Assembly: GCA_016845365.1 (NCBI GenBank)
Contig: JAERST010000013.1
Location: 1-64,000, forward strand
DNA: 64,000 bases
Direction of reading: 5' to 3'
Origin: Methanobacteriota archaeon
Lineage (GTDB): Archaea; Thermoplasmatota; Poseidoniia; Poseidoniales; Thalassarchaeaceae
Shown here piece by piece: positions 30,301 through 39,136 of the stretch. Under the pieces are notes generated by a model that saw only the letters and a program-made list of their open reading frames with translations, had not been told where the DNA came from and made no database searches. Every line of letters begins with the position of its first letter. The stretch's first letter is position 1. Made by a program: the position numbers and the translations under genes.

Positions 30301-30460
30301 TGTGTGTTGGTGCTACGGCGGTGTCCTCGGGGAGTGCAGCGGGTGATTCTGTGTCGAGGCCTCCCGCTGCTACCATGCCGAGCATGAGCAGAATCAAAGA
30401 AATCGAAATTACGTGATCACGCAGTGACTCATCGGCGGTCAAATTGGCTTGTCGATTCAT
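27329..30460 (-). CDS. Giant surface protein: RCC1 propeller, 15 Cys-rich repeats, C-terminal TM (paralog 1)
   Basis: Seven blades of the form HSCAI...CWG.N..GQLGDG; loop DDRDPDDDG; 15 repeats of ~34 aa (C..GTYQP..GQ..C..A.PGHYV...G...Q..); TM then Lys/Arg-rich tail. Confidence 0.85.
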   Translation of the reverse strand: MNRQANLTADESLRDHVISISLILLMLGMVAAGGLDTESPAALPEDTAVAPTHTSLNEPGAPLGSVYTNLTITAGHVHSCAILLNKSMICWGGNGNGGLGDGTNEASPNPTYVVLPANETPAEIGAGMYHTCALMDSGDVYCWGAAWSGQLGDGTTGNTNRPINPVNLLSGRTAKTLAVGEHHACVIADNDEVYCWGENENGAVGASGYQNTEANPVHVDLPGTQYAISIGAGNEHTCVATNTGNAYCWGDNSFGQLGDGNSDEGDYEPIMVIIPFNRDVVSIAAGGWHSCAIMDNGKVMCWGANGYGQIGNGESGDDETTPVYSSLGTDTARSIVTGFYTTCIINDWGDTKCWGANGWGQLGSGSMGGEQSTPTTVTGSHEFVSLSFLDDTVCGITSDAEVYCWGNNWFGSVGHGLSQTHEHTPQLLNFTGQHMWLDDRDPDDDGLLSIFDPSPYGCIAGTWINTSTGECYATDPGYYTDQPQMYYQIPCANGTYQPAEGQTACLLSPAGHYVDYEAAVEAMPCPAGQYQPAEGQTECLETGAGHYTTGGDSEQIPCAPGSYQPTAGQSECLLADPGYHVATSGSTSQSMCAAGTYADSNGTVDCTPADIGGYVDTEGATSTTPCGIGTYADVTGLTACKDADPGTYVNTEGASSSTPCAAGTYQPSSGQTECINTDAGHYTDEEGMSAQLECDRGYYQTATGSSSCVAADPGHFIDGMGATDQTQCPAGSYQNEPGSTFCKDASEGHHVPEAGSTTEQRCAVGTYSDTTGLADCIEASPGHYVFVEGSTEDIPCESGQYQPDSGQTGCVDSDMGHHVPDDGAAEQTPCPAGTYQSRTGQDSCTDAEAGYYAGEEGMTNPSFCEPGTYQPSAGQSSCLDADPGYHVELNGKKEQEPCGLGTFQPDSGQASCVDAEPGHYVPVKGSDSQIPCEPGTYQDRSGETTCKEAKKGHYVDTAGASSQTKCAAGYSQEARGQTECIKDASDSSLPIVPIAGAVLAVAAIGFFMMNRGKSGGPPKGGSGGKKRRGPPPKGAKRRKKPPE

Positions 30461-33400
30461 GCTTCTTCATCTCCTTCGTCTTCTGCAGGTCGCTCCCAAC
30501 CCGTGGTTTCGGGTTCGGCTTCGCTCGTTTCCGCCGGTCGCTTCCGCCTGCGTCGTGCGCCCTCTGGAGGTCGTCGGCGTTTGGGCTGTTCAACCTCGGG
30601 CTCGCTCTTGCCGCGGCTCAGCATGAAGCCGGCTAATGCGATTATTACGAGCGCGCCGGCTGCGATTGGAATTATTGGGAGCGAGTCATCCTCATCTGCG
30701 ATGCAGGATGACTGTCCAGTATTGGGTTGAGATGTACCAGCCGGACATGGAACTTGTTTGGTAGATCCGGCTGATTCGACATAATGCTGAGTACTCGCCT
30801 TGCGACACTCATCCTCGCCGAATAACGGTTGATAGGTCCCCGGCTCACATGGTGTTTGTTCGCTCGAACCGGGCGATTCGGCGACGTGTCCGGGTGAGGC
30901 GGTTTCGCACTCGCTTTGACCGGTCAGTGGTTGGTAGGTGCCAGCGTCGCACGGAATCTGTTCGGTTGCACCGTGTGAGAAAACGTGGTGTCCAGCATCG
31001 GCTTCTAGGCAGGATCCCTGTCCTTCATCGGGTTGGTATTCGCCGGGTCCGCAATTCGCGACCGTCGTGGCCCCGGAGCCGGCCGCGTAAGTGCCCGCAG
31101 GTGCGATGATGCATTCAGATTCGCCTGATTCCGATTGGTAGGTCCCCTCCGCGCAGGCTACTTGTTCGGTTCCGGCTGCTGATTCGACATAGTGTCCTTC
31201 GTCGGCTTCGAAGCATTCGGTTGCGCCCGCTTCGCCCTGGTAAGTTCCCGCCTCGCACGCGACCTGTTCTGTTGCTCCATCGTTCATTGCGTAATGGCCG
31301 GGCTCGGCTATGCTACATTCTGAGGATGCAGGGCTTGCAGAGTAGGTGCCTGCGCTGCATTCCATTTGCTCTGTTGACGCGGGGTTGGCGACGTACCAGC
31401 CCGCGTCAGCATCGATGCACGAAGTGCTCGCCTCCTCGACTGAATAGGTGCCTGCTGGGCAGGCCATTTGGTTGGCTGTGCCCGGTTGGTCGACGTAGTA
31501 TCCCGGGTCGGCAGCTAAGCAGTAGGTTCTGCCTTCTTCGTTCTGGTAATATCCCGCTTCGCAGGGTATCATTTCGGTCGAACCGATGTCGGGATTGTGA
31601 TTGCCGGCTTCTGTGGTTAGGCATGCGGATTGGCCGGATTGAGGTTGGTATTCGCCCGGTGCGCAAGCTGTTTGGCCGGCCGCGCCGGAGGCTGCGACGT
31701 AGTGGCCGGGGTCGGCATCGGCGCATCCGGTTAGGCCGCGTTCACCTGCGTAGGTTCCCGGTTCGCAAAGGGTTTGGGAGTCGGATGCGGCCTCGCTGAC
31801 ATAATGGCCAAGATTTGCTTTGATACAGCCGTCTTGGCCTGAATCCGGCTGGTACCAGCCGGGCTCGCACGCGGTCTGATTGGTTTGAGCTTCCGCGTCG
31901 ACATAATGGCCGGGATTGCTGAGAAGACACTCTGTTTGGCCGGTCGTCGGTTGGTATTCACCTAAACCACAGGCGACCGCTTCTTCGGCGGCGGAAGTAT
32001 TGGTGAAATATCCCGCCGGCGAGTCGATGCACGAAGTCTGCCCGACCTGATCTTGGTAGGTTCCGGGCAGACAGGCTGTCTGATTGACCGAGGCATTCGT
32101 ATCTGTGTAATGGCCTCGAGTCGTATCCAAACAATGGTCTTGCCCCGCGTCGGGTTGGAAGGTTCCAGCGGGGCATTCGAGTTGCTCGCTCATCCCTTCA
32201 CTCGGTGTGTAATGACCGGGGTCCGCATCAAAGCACTCGTAGCCGATCAAATACTGTCCACGAGGGCAGGTCGGCGGAGGGTAAGGAGTATCGTCGAAGA
32301 TATTGAGAATGCCGTCATCATCGTGGTCTCTCTCCCCCAATCTCCCATGAGTATTCGAGCCGACATCAACGAACAATGGTATGTCGCTATCGGTAGTCCA
32401 ACCATTGCCTAATTGACCAATCTCATGGGCTCCCCAACAGTAGACAGAACCATTCATCACAATCGCGCAAGTATGTACTCTACCCGCGCTGATTGTGGCA
32501 ACTCCGATGCCTCCTGGGAAGGTGACATTCGTTGGCGTTAAGCGGTCCGTTGTGGTATTATCACCAATCTGGCCATATTCGTTATCACCCCAGCACATGG
32601 CGCTATTATCGTCGAGAATTGCACAGGTATGCATCATACCCGCATCGATCGCGATTGCCGTTCGGCCAGCGGGGAAATCGACCTTAACTGCGGAGCTATT
32701 CATTGTCTCAGTATTCCCGTCTCCCAATTGGCCATCATCCCCCCAGCCCCAACAATAGACGCTTCCATTGTCCAACAAGCCACAGGTGTGTCGTACTCCG
32801 ATGGATATAGCGGCGAGGTTTGAGTTCGCGGGTAGGACCGTAATCGGTGTGAATGAGGTGTAATTTGTTGTGTTTCCATTGCCCAATTGTCCATCTTGAT
32901 TGAGTCCTGTGCACATGCCGGTGGAATCGTTCAGTATGATGCAGGAGCTATCGAATCCACCTGTAACTGCAATGACGCTACGATTGTCTGGAAGGGTTAC
33001 CGATGTTGGGACATTTTCACGCTCGGAGGTCGTACCCAAACCTAGTTGACCCACTCGATTATCACCCCAACAATAGAGGGAGCCATCGTCCATCACTGCA
33101 CACGAGTGATGGAAACCGTTGGCTACAGTTTGAGCGGTTCTACCTGTGGGCATGGTCACTTGAACCGGTGTTGCATCGCCACCATGCCACCCACCACCGG
33201 AGCCATGGCCGTTTTGGCCATAGTAATCCTCACCCCAGCACTGCATCGAACCATCGGTCATTACAGCGCAGCTGTGGTGGGTTGAGCCTGAACTGACTTC
33301 TACGGCTGTGGTTGGGCCGCCGTTACCACCTAAATTGACTGAGACTGGGTCTGCTCGGTTATACCATTGACCATTTCCGAGGCGCCCCATTCCACCATCA

Positions 33401-33666
33401 CCCCAGCACTTCATCGAATTGGTGTTGAGGACAACGCAGGTGTAATTCCACGAGGCGAGGATGGTAGAATGGGAGTAAATCGAACCCGAGGTCGAGCCGC
33501 GTATATTCCGGCTGAGATGTGAGGCTCTGGGTTCGTCCTCAGCAGGTAGTTCTAGGTCCTCGTCTGGGGGGTAATTATCCGATATTCCGAATGATGCGCT
33601 CATTCCGAGCATCAAGACGACTAATGAAAATGCGAGCAGGCATTGGCTTCGCTGGGTGGCAATCAT
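30457..33666 (-). CDS. Giant surface protein: RCC1 propeller, 15 Cys-rich repeats, C-terminal TM (paralog 2)
   Basis: Same architecture as paralog 1, with a longer acidic tail ending TGWERPAEDEGDEEA; 4-bp overlap with paralog 1. Confidence 0.85.
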   Translation of the reverse strand: MIATQRSQCLLAFSLVVLMLGMSASFGISDNYPPDEDLELPAEDEPRASHLSRNIRGSTSGSIYSHSTILASWNYTCVVLNTNSMKCWGDGGMGRLGNGQWYNRADPVSVNLGGNGGPTTAVEVSSGSTHHSCAVMTDGSMQCWGEDYYGQNGHGSGGGWHGGDATPVQVTMPTGRTAQTVANGFHHSCAVMDDGSLYCWGDNRVGQLGLGTTSERENVPTSVTLPDNRSVIAVTGGFDSSCIILNDSTGMCTGLNQDGQLGNGNTTNYTSFTPITVLPANSNLAAISIGVRHTCGLLDNGSVYCWGWGDDGQLGDGNTETMNSSAVKVDFPAGRTAIAIDAGMMHTCAILDDNSAMCWGDNEYGQIGDNTTTDRLTPTNVTFPGGIGVATISAGRVHTCAIVMNGSVYCWGAHEIGQLGNGWTTDSDIPLFVDVGSNTHGRLGERDHDDDGILNIFDDTPYPPPTCPRGQYLIGYECFDADPGHYTPSEGMSEQLECPAGTFQPDAGQDHCLDTTRGHYTDTNASVNQTACLPGTYQDQVGQTSCIDSPAGYFTNTSAAEEAVACGLGEYQPTTGQTECLLSNPGHYVDAEAQTNQTACEPGWYQPDSGQDGCIKANLGHYVSEAASDSQTLCEPGTYAGERGLTGCADADPGHYVAASGAAGQTACAPGEYQPQSGQSACLTTEAGNHNPDIGSTEMIPCEAGYYQNEEGRTYCLAADPGYYVDQPGTANQMACPAGTYSVEEASTSCIDADAGWYVANPASTEQMECSAGTYSASPASSECSIAEPGHYAMNDGATEQVACEAGTYQGEAGATECFEADEGHYVESAAGTEQVACAEGTYQSESGESECIIAPAGTYAAGSGATTVANCGPGEYQPDEGQGSCLEADAGHHVFSHGATEQIPCDAGTYQPLTGQSECETASPGHVAESPGSSEQTPCEPGTYQPLFGEDECRKASTQHYVESAGSTKQVPCPAGTSQPNTGQSSCIADEDDSLPIIPIAAGALVIIALAGFMLSRGKSEPEVEQPKRRRPPEGARRRRKRPAETSEAEPETTGWERPAEDEGDEEA

Positions 33667-33824
33667 CGCACGCTCAACGGGATTACGCCGATTTAATCAT
33701 TCTCCTATCGGTGCCGAAATTTGGCTATCCAATGCTTTGGTTGACTGATTTTTCGGTCCGGAAAGTCCCTATTTTTACATAATTCGGAAGGAGGATGGCA
33801 CACGCTTTCATGAGACGATGAGAA

Positions 33825-36800
33825 TTATTCGCCCTGGTATTCGTGGGGTTCTTCAGGTCGCCCCCAACCTGTTTCTTCCTCCTCGTAATCATAATCTTCC
33901 TCGGCATAATCGTAGGTTTCTTCGGCCTCGGATTCTACTTGACCGCCGCGGCGAGTTAGAACGAATCCGACTATCGCGAGTAATACCACTGCGGCGCCTA
34001 CAAGAGGAATAATTGGCAGTGAACCTCCTGTATTCGGCGGCCAAACGCATTCGCTTTGGCCCTCGAGAGGTTGACTCGATCCTTCTTCACATGGTGTCTG
34101 TGTGCTCGCTCCAGTCGTCGCGACATAATGGTCGATTTGTGCCGTCTTACACTCGGTCTCACCAGAGCCATCTTGGTAGGTTCCAACTGCGCAAGGGGTT
34201 TGCTCGGCCGAACCTTCTCCGGCAGCGAAGTGGCCCGGCTGCGCTCGTAGACACTCGGTCTGGCCGGTGGCAGATTGGTACCATCCTGGGCCACAAATTG
34301 TCTGCTCAGTCATCCCTGAGATGAGCACATAATGCCCCTTGTCTGCGGCTCGGCATTCACCTTGCCCAGCATCTGGTTGGTAGGTTCCTGCTGGGCAAAT
34401 CACCTGTTCGGTCATCCCCGCCTCAGGCGTGTGATGACCGGGGTCAGCATCGATGCAAGACAGCATTCCGACAAGATTCTGGTAAGTACCGGGAGGACAC
34501 GGAGTTTGAGCGCTCGCACCCTCTTGGTCGACGTAGTGGCCCTCCTCAGCAAAGAGACAGGCGAATTGACCAGACTCCGGTTGGAAGGTTCCGTTTCCAC
34601 AAGCGGTTTGTGCCGTGGATCCCTCGTTATTGATGTAAAATCCGGGTGAGGCGAGGGTGCACTCGACTGAGCCTCGTGAATCGGTGTAATTTCCGACCGG
34701 GCATCGAGTTTGCGAGGACGAGGCTGGCTCGGGAACGTAGTAACCCTCGGCAGACTCGATACATTCGGTTCTGACGAAGTGACTTTGGAAGGTTCCTGCC
34801 TCACAAGGAGTCTGTTCGGTAGCTCCCGTTTGGTCAACGAAGTATCCGGGTTTCGAGGTCTTGCAACGGTCCGCTCCAGACTCGCTTTGGTAATATCCAA
34901 TTTCACAAGCAATCTGTTCAGTCAACCCCGCCCGATCTGTATAATGGCCAGGGTCGGTCGTCAAGCAATCGGCCTGCCCGCTCGCGGGTTGATATTGCCC
35001 GAGCGGGCACCTCACCTCGCCCGAGGCCCCAATTCCACCTACAAAATGTCCAGGATTTGCATCCTTGCATTCTGCCAAGCCGGTGACGTCTGCGAAGGTT
35101 CCTGCTGCGCATTCGACTTGGGTGGTGGCGCCCTCAGTCGGAACGTAATGCCCAAGGCTTGCATTGGTGCAGACGTAGGCGCGTATCGTTGGATTGTAAG
35201 AGCCAGCTGCGCAGGGCGTTTGGGAGGCTGACCCCACTTCCTCTACGAAGTAACCAGCCTCGGCATCGAGGCATTCTGTTTGACCGGGATCCGGTTGGTA
35301 GGTTCCCAAGAAGCACGGGGTCTGGTCTGGTGCTCCTGCTAGCGAGAAATGTCCGGGCGTGTTATCTAAACAATCGGTTTGACCGACCGACGGTTGATGT
35401 TGACCTGCTGGGCAAGGTGTCGCAGAGTCTGAGGCTTCAACATCAGTATAGTGTCCTGCCGGGGAGAGCAAGCACTCGGTTTGACCTGAGGACGGTTGGT
35501 AGGCACCGACCGCGCATGGGATTTGATGGTCTAACTCAGCTTGGTCGGTGTAATAGCCCGGAGATGCCCATTGGCAATCCCCGTGCGTCGAATTGTACCA
35601 AGAGCCAGCGATGCACCCAACCGGGAAGTCATCAAAAATCGACCAAGTGCCATCATCATCTGCGTCTCGGTCGTCGAGGTAAGCATGGTTAGGTGAGTAA
35701 TCGATGGTGGAGGGGGATAACTGAATATTGCCACTTGTGCCTTGTCCTGCTTGGCCGTTGTTATTCTCACCCCAACAATAAATCTGGGCATCATCCCTCA
35801 CCGCGCAAACCACGTCTCCCCCGAAAGAAAGCCCAACGAAATCATGATTTCCAGCGACTTCAGTAGGCACTGGATGGGTAGTGGGTGTGGCGCTCCCCGT
35901 ACCAATTTGTGCTTTCTCATTATTACCCCAACACTTGGTCTCACCAGAGTCAAGAATCATGCATGCAGAGCGATAGCCTACCGCGAGCAGATTGGCAGTC
36001 TCTCCTGAACCCATCGAGACATAGATCGGAGAAGTTTGGTCGCCACCGAGAGGCCCGCGGCCCAATCTTCCATCATCATTCGAACCCCAACACATAACCT
36101 TGCCATTATCCATCAAGGCACAGGCATGAGTTTCTCCAATCGATATTGAAACTGGGGTTCGCCCACTTGGAAATAGAACCTCGACGGGGGTGGTCTCGCG
36201 AATGCTCGTCGAGCCATTTCCGAGTTGGCCATCATCATTTTTCCCCCAACAATATGCCATTCCATCTCGGGTGATTGCACATGTACTGAAATCTCCGGCT
36301 GAGATAGATATCGCAGGACTCTGCGTTGGCATATCGACCCTCACAGGTAAATTTCTGTTCGATATTGAACCCTGACCGAGCTGCCCATCCTCTCCTCTAC
36401 CCCAACAATAGATGTCACCATTATCGACGATGGAGCAAACGTGGTCGTGAGCTATTGAGACTGAAAGAGCGGAGAGACCTACGGGAAGCGAGACGAGTTG
36501 CATCTCGGTATTCACCCATTCCGACCAACCATTGTAGGGCTCACCATTGCCCATCTTTCCATAGGCACCAGATCCCCAACAATATACATCGCCGGACTCC
36601 ATCAGAGCACATGCAGTCGATGTGCCAGCTGCTATCTCAATCGGAGTCTCGTTAGCAGGGATAATTGCATGAATCGGACTGTTAGAATTGTTGGTTGTCC
36701 CATCGGCAAGTTGGCCGAACCAATTGGCACCCCAACATATAATGCTCATATTCTCAAGAAGGGCACAGCTGTTGTACGAACCACCCGCGACGCTCATATT

Positions 36801-36989
36801 CGTGTAGATTGAATCCGGCGAGAAGCCGAGGTCATTGGTGCTGGTATGGGTGCCTCGCTCGTCGATTGAGTCCGCCAAATCCACTGGATTCTCGCCTTTT
36901 TCCGGACCGATGGCAAATGATGCGCTCATCCCGAGCAGGATGAGAATAGAGAACGCGAGGAAGATTTGGCGTCGGTTGGGAATAAGCAT
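33825..36989 (-). CDS. Giant surface protein: RCC1 propeller, 15 Cys-rich repeats, C-terminal TM (paralog 3)
   Basis: Same architecture; acidic/Tyr-rich tail with TGWGRPEEP; start placed at MLIPNRRQIFLAFSILILLG signal peptide. Confidence 0.85.
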   Translation of the reverse strand: MLIPNRRQIFLAFSILILLGMSASFAIGPEKGENPVDLADSIDERGTHTSTNDLGFSPDSIYTNMSVAGGSYNSCALLENMSIICWGANWFGQLADGTTNNSNSPIHAIIPANETPIEIAAGTSTACALMESGDVYCWGSGAYGKMGNGEPYNGWSEWVNTEMQLVSLPVGLSALSVSIAHDHVCSIVDNGDIYCWGRGEDGQLGQGSISNRNLPVRVDMPTQSPAISISAGDFSTCAITRDGMAYCWGKNDDGQLGNGSTSIRETTPVEVLFPSGRTPVSISIGETHACALMDNGKVMCWGSNDDGRLGRGPLGGDQTSPIYVSMGSGETANLLAVGYRSACMILDSGETKCWGNNEKAQIGTGSATPTTHPVPTEVAGNHDFVGLSFGGDVVCAVRDDAQIYCWGENNNGQAGQGTSGNIQLSPSTIDYSPNHAYLDDRDADDDGTWSIFDDFPVGCIAGSWYNSTHGDCQWASPGYYTDQAELDHQIPCAVGAYQPSSGQTECLLSPAGHYTDVEASDSATPCPAGQHQPSVGQTDCLDNTPGHFSLAGAPDQTPCFLGTYQPDPGQTECLDAEAGYFVEEVGSASQTPCAAGSYNPTIRAYVCTNASLGHYVPTEGATTQVECAAGTFADVTGLAECKDANPGHFVGGIGASGEVRCPLGQYQPASGQADCLTTDPGHYTDRAGLTEQIACEIGYYQSESGADRCKTSKPGYFVDQTGATEQTPCEAGTFQSHFVRTECIESAEGYYVPEPASSSQTRCPVGNYTDSRGSVECTLASPGFYINNEGSTAQTACGNGTFQPESGQFACLFAEEGHYVDQEGASAQTPCPPGTYQNLVGMLSCIDADPGHHTPEAGMTEQVICPAGTYQPDAGQGECRAADKGHYVLISGMTEQTICGPGWYQSATGQTECLRAQPGHFAAGEGSAEQTPCAVGTYQDGSGETECKTAQIDHYVATTGASTQTPCEEGSSQPLEGQSECVWPPNTGGSLPIIPLVGAAVVLLAIVGFVLTRRGGQVESEAEETYDYAEEDYDYEEEETGWGRPEEPHEYQGE

Positions 36990-37093
36990 CGAGTCCGCAC
37001 CTTCGCGGGCGATATATAGCGATTCTCGCCGAGCCCGAATTTCGCGGGAGTGGCGAGGAACATGATGATGTATCGAAGGCATAACCGGCGGGC

Positions 37094-38347
37094 ATGGCTG
37101 AGCGTGTGGAGTCTTTCTTGTCGGATAATTGCCCGCCGATGGGAATCTACGAGACGCTCTATGCCTTCGCCGACACCTTCGGTCAATTCATGGGTACCGA
37201 AGGAACTCACCCATGGTCGCAAGGCTTCCCTCTGACAACACCCCTCGAGAAGTTCGGAGGGCCTGAACTACCCTCCAGTGTGGACGTAACTTGGGAGGAC
37301 CGCTTCTACCCCAAGGCGTGGGGGCATCCAAAATTGCGAGAGGCGATCGTTGCCTTCTACAACGACCAATACGGCTCGAGCATCACGCCCGAGAATGTGA
37401 TGGTATTTGCGGGCGGGCGGCCTGGAATCTACACCGTGATGGCCTTCCTCAAAGAGCATGTCAAGGTCAGAATCGGCAATATCGAATGGCCGGCTTACCT
37501 CGATATTTTGACCCAAACAAATACCGAATACGATATCGTTCCGTTCACCAAGGAAAACGGCTTCCACCCGAGCAACGAGGATTACTTCGACCGCTCAGGA
37601 GTCGCCCCCGAAACAGCACTGATGCCAGTCATATCGAACCCCCAAAACCCCTCTGGACAAACCCGCTCAGGTGAAGAATTACGCGACCTAATACGCATAG
37701 CCGAGCAACCCGGAAACGGCGTACTGCTAGACGAGGCCTACGAGATGTTCCACTCTCCATCAGTCAGTGGAATCGAATACGTCGAAGACCTCGACAACTC
37801 AAACGTCTTCATCGCTGGCGCCTGCACCAAAGGCCTGCAATCACCAGGAATCCGCATCGGTTGGATAGTCGCCAGCAAAACCAATATCGAGACAATGGCA
37901 AATTACTCGAGTTTTGGAATGGGCGGCGTAAGTCACCCTTCGCAGCATTACGCCGTCGCGCTCCTCGAACCGGAGCGAGTCAAGCGAGCGAGAAAGGCCG
38001 TCGAAGAACACTACAATTGGCAGCGTGAGCGTTACGGCGAGGCATTTGAGGAGATGGGTTTGGGTGTGTACACGGGGAACGGTGGTTTCTACCATTGGCT
38101 CGAATTACCCGAAGGCATGACCAGCGACGAGCTCAACAAGCGGCTGTTCAAGCGAGGCGCTGCGATTCTCTCAGCGAAGGATTGCGATATGGCACGTCCT
38201 CACTCGAAGGACCCGAGTTATGTCTCACCATACATGAGATTCTTCCGATTCTCATTCGGCCCCTTGCTGCCTGAGACATTCGAATCTGACATCGAATTAT
38301 TCCGCGAAGTGTATGAGGATTACAAGCGCGATTGTGGAATTGAATGA
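37094..38347 (+). CDS. PLP-dependent aminotransferase, class I/II
   Basis: ISNPQNPSGQTRSGEEL, LLDEAYEMFH, GACTKGLQSPGIRIGWIV (PLP-Lys region). Confidence 0.88.
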   Translation: MAERVESFLSDNCPPMGIYETLYAFADTFGQFMGTEGTHPWSQGFPLTTPLEKFGGPELPSSVDVTWEDRFYPKAWGHPKLREAIVAFYNDQYGSSITPENVMVFAGGRPGIYTVMAFLKEHVKVRIGNIEWPAYLDILTQTNTEYDIVPFTKENGFHPSNEDYFDRSGVAPETALMPVISNPQNPSGQTRSGEELRDLIRIAEQPGNGVLLDEAYEMFHSPSVSGIEYVEDLDNSNVFIAGACTKGLQSPGIRIGWIVASKTNIETMANYSSFGMGGVSHPSQHYAVALLEPERVKRARKAVEEHYNWQRERYGEAFEEMGLGVYTGNGGFYHWLELPEGMTSDELNKRLFKRGAAILSAKDCDMARPHSKDPSYVSPYMRFFRFSFGPLLPETFESDIELFREVYEDYKRDCGIE

Positions 38348-38375
38348 TTTTCGAAAATTGATTTTTTCCCGACCG

Positions 38376-38966
38376 CTACGCGGTCGACTCGGAAGCCGGC
38401 GCGTAGATGTTGTAGGCGTACAGGGGCGGAGTGTAGACGTGGACATTTATCAGTTCGCCATTCGTATCATTGGAAATGCGGTGAATGTCCGGTTCTGCTG
38501 CTGCACAAACCTCTCCCGCTTGGTAAGTTCGAGACTCGGTCGGTACGGCAAGGCCTGCTTCGTTTAGCTCGTAGATCGTCTCGGTAGAGACGCCGTCGGC
38601 GATTAGGAAAGCGCAGTCTGAGCCGACGTGATCGTGGATGGGAGTCTGTTGACCGGGGGTCCAGCAGATTGCGACGAGTTCGTAGAACTCGGTTTTCTTG
38701 ATGACGTTGCGCTGGTAGCCGTCATCGGCGTAGCCGATGCAGTCCTTGAGTGCTGCAACGTTGACTTCGAGGCCGCTCAGGTGGTTGTCTAATTCGTCGA
38801 GACCTGGGCGGCGGTCGATTGTGTCGAGCCAATCGACCAGGCCTGAAAGGCCTGTGCACTCGGTTAGCAGGTTGTCGCGGACATCGGGGTCGAGTGCGAC
38901 CTGCACCACCATAGGTGGTGAGGGTGGGTATCGATTCTTGACGGTTCGGGCTACGGTGCGTAGCAC
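38376..38966 (-). CDS. Cysteine dioxygenase-like cupin (thiol dioxygenase)
   Basis: CWTPGQQTPIHDHVGSDCAFLIADG and DIHRISND match CDO HxH...H metal motif; alternative start at 38912. Confidence 0.8.
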   Translation of the reverse strand: MLRTVARTVKNRYPPSPPMVVQVALDPDVRDNLLTECTGLSGLVDWLDTIDRRPGLDELDNHLSGLEVNVAALKDCIGYADDGYQRNVIKKTEFYELVAICWTPGQQTPIHDHVGSDCAFLIADGVSTETIYELNEAGLAVPTESRTYQAGEVCAAAEPDIHRISNDTNGELINVHVYTPPLYAYNIYAPASESTA

Positions 38967-38993
38967 CGAATGGTGTTAGGAACACTCGATGAG

Positions 38994-39027
38994 GCCGGTG
39001 TTATCAGGTGTTGTCGGATACACCGGC
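38994..39027. promoter_or_regulatory. Inverted repeat in divergent promoter region
   Basis: GCCGGTGT-N18-ACACCGGC perfect 8-bp arms between the cysteine dioxygenase and MIP-like genes. Confidence 0.35.
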
Positions 39028-39136
39028 GTTCGGAAACAAGTTCTGAAATGCGGTTGCGTTTCCGTTTTTCGGCAGTTTCGATTATATACTCACCGAATAG
39101 CGCGAGACCGCTCGCTTAGGCGGGAGGAAGAAAAGA

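Noticed and set aside
27329-36989. CRISPR array suggested by regularly spaced ~102-bp similarity
   Set aside because: Periodicity is codon-level (34-aa protein repeats) without identical short direct repeats or unique spacers.
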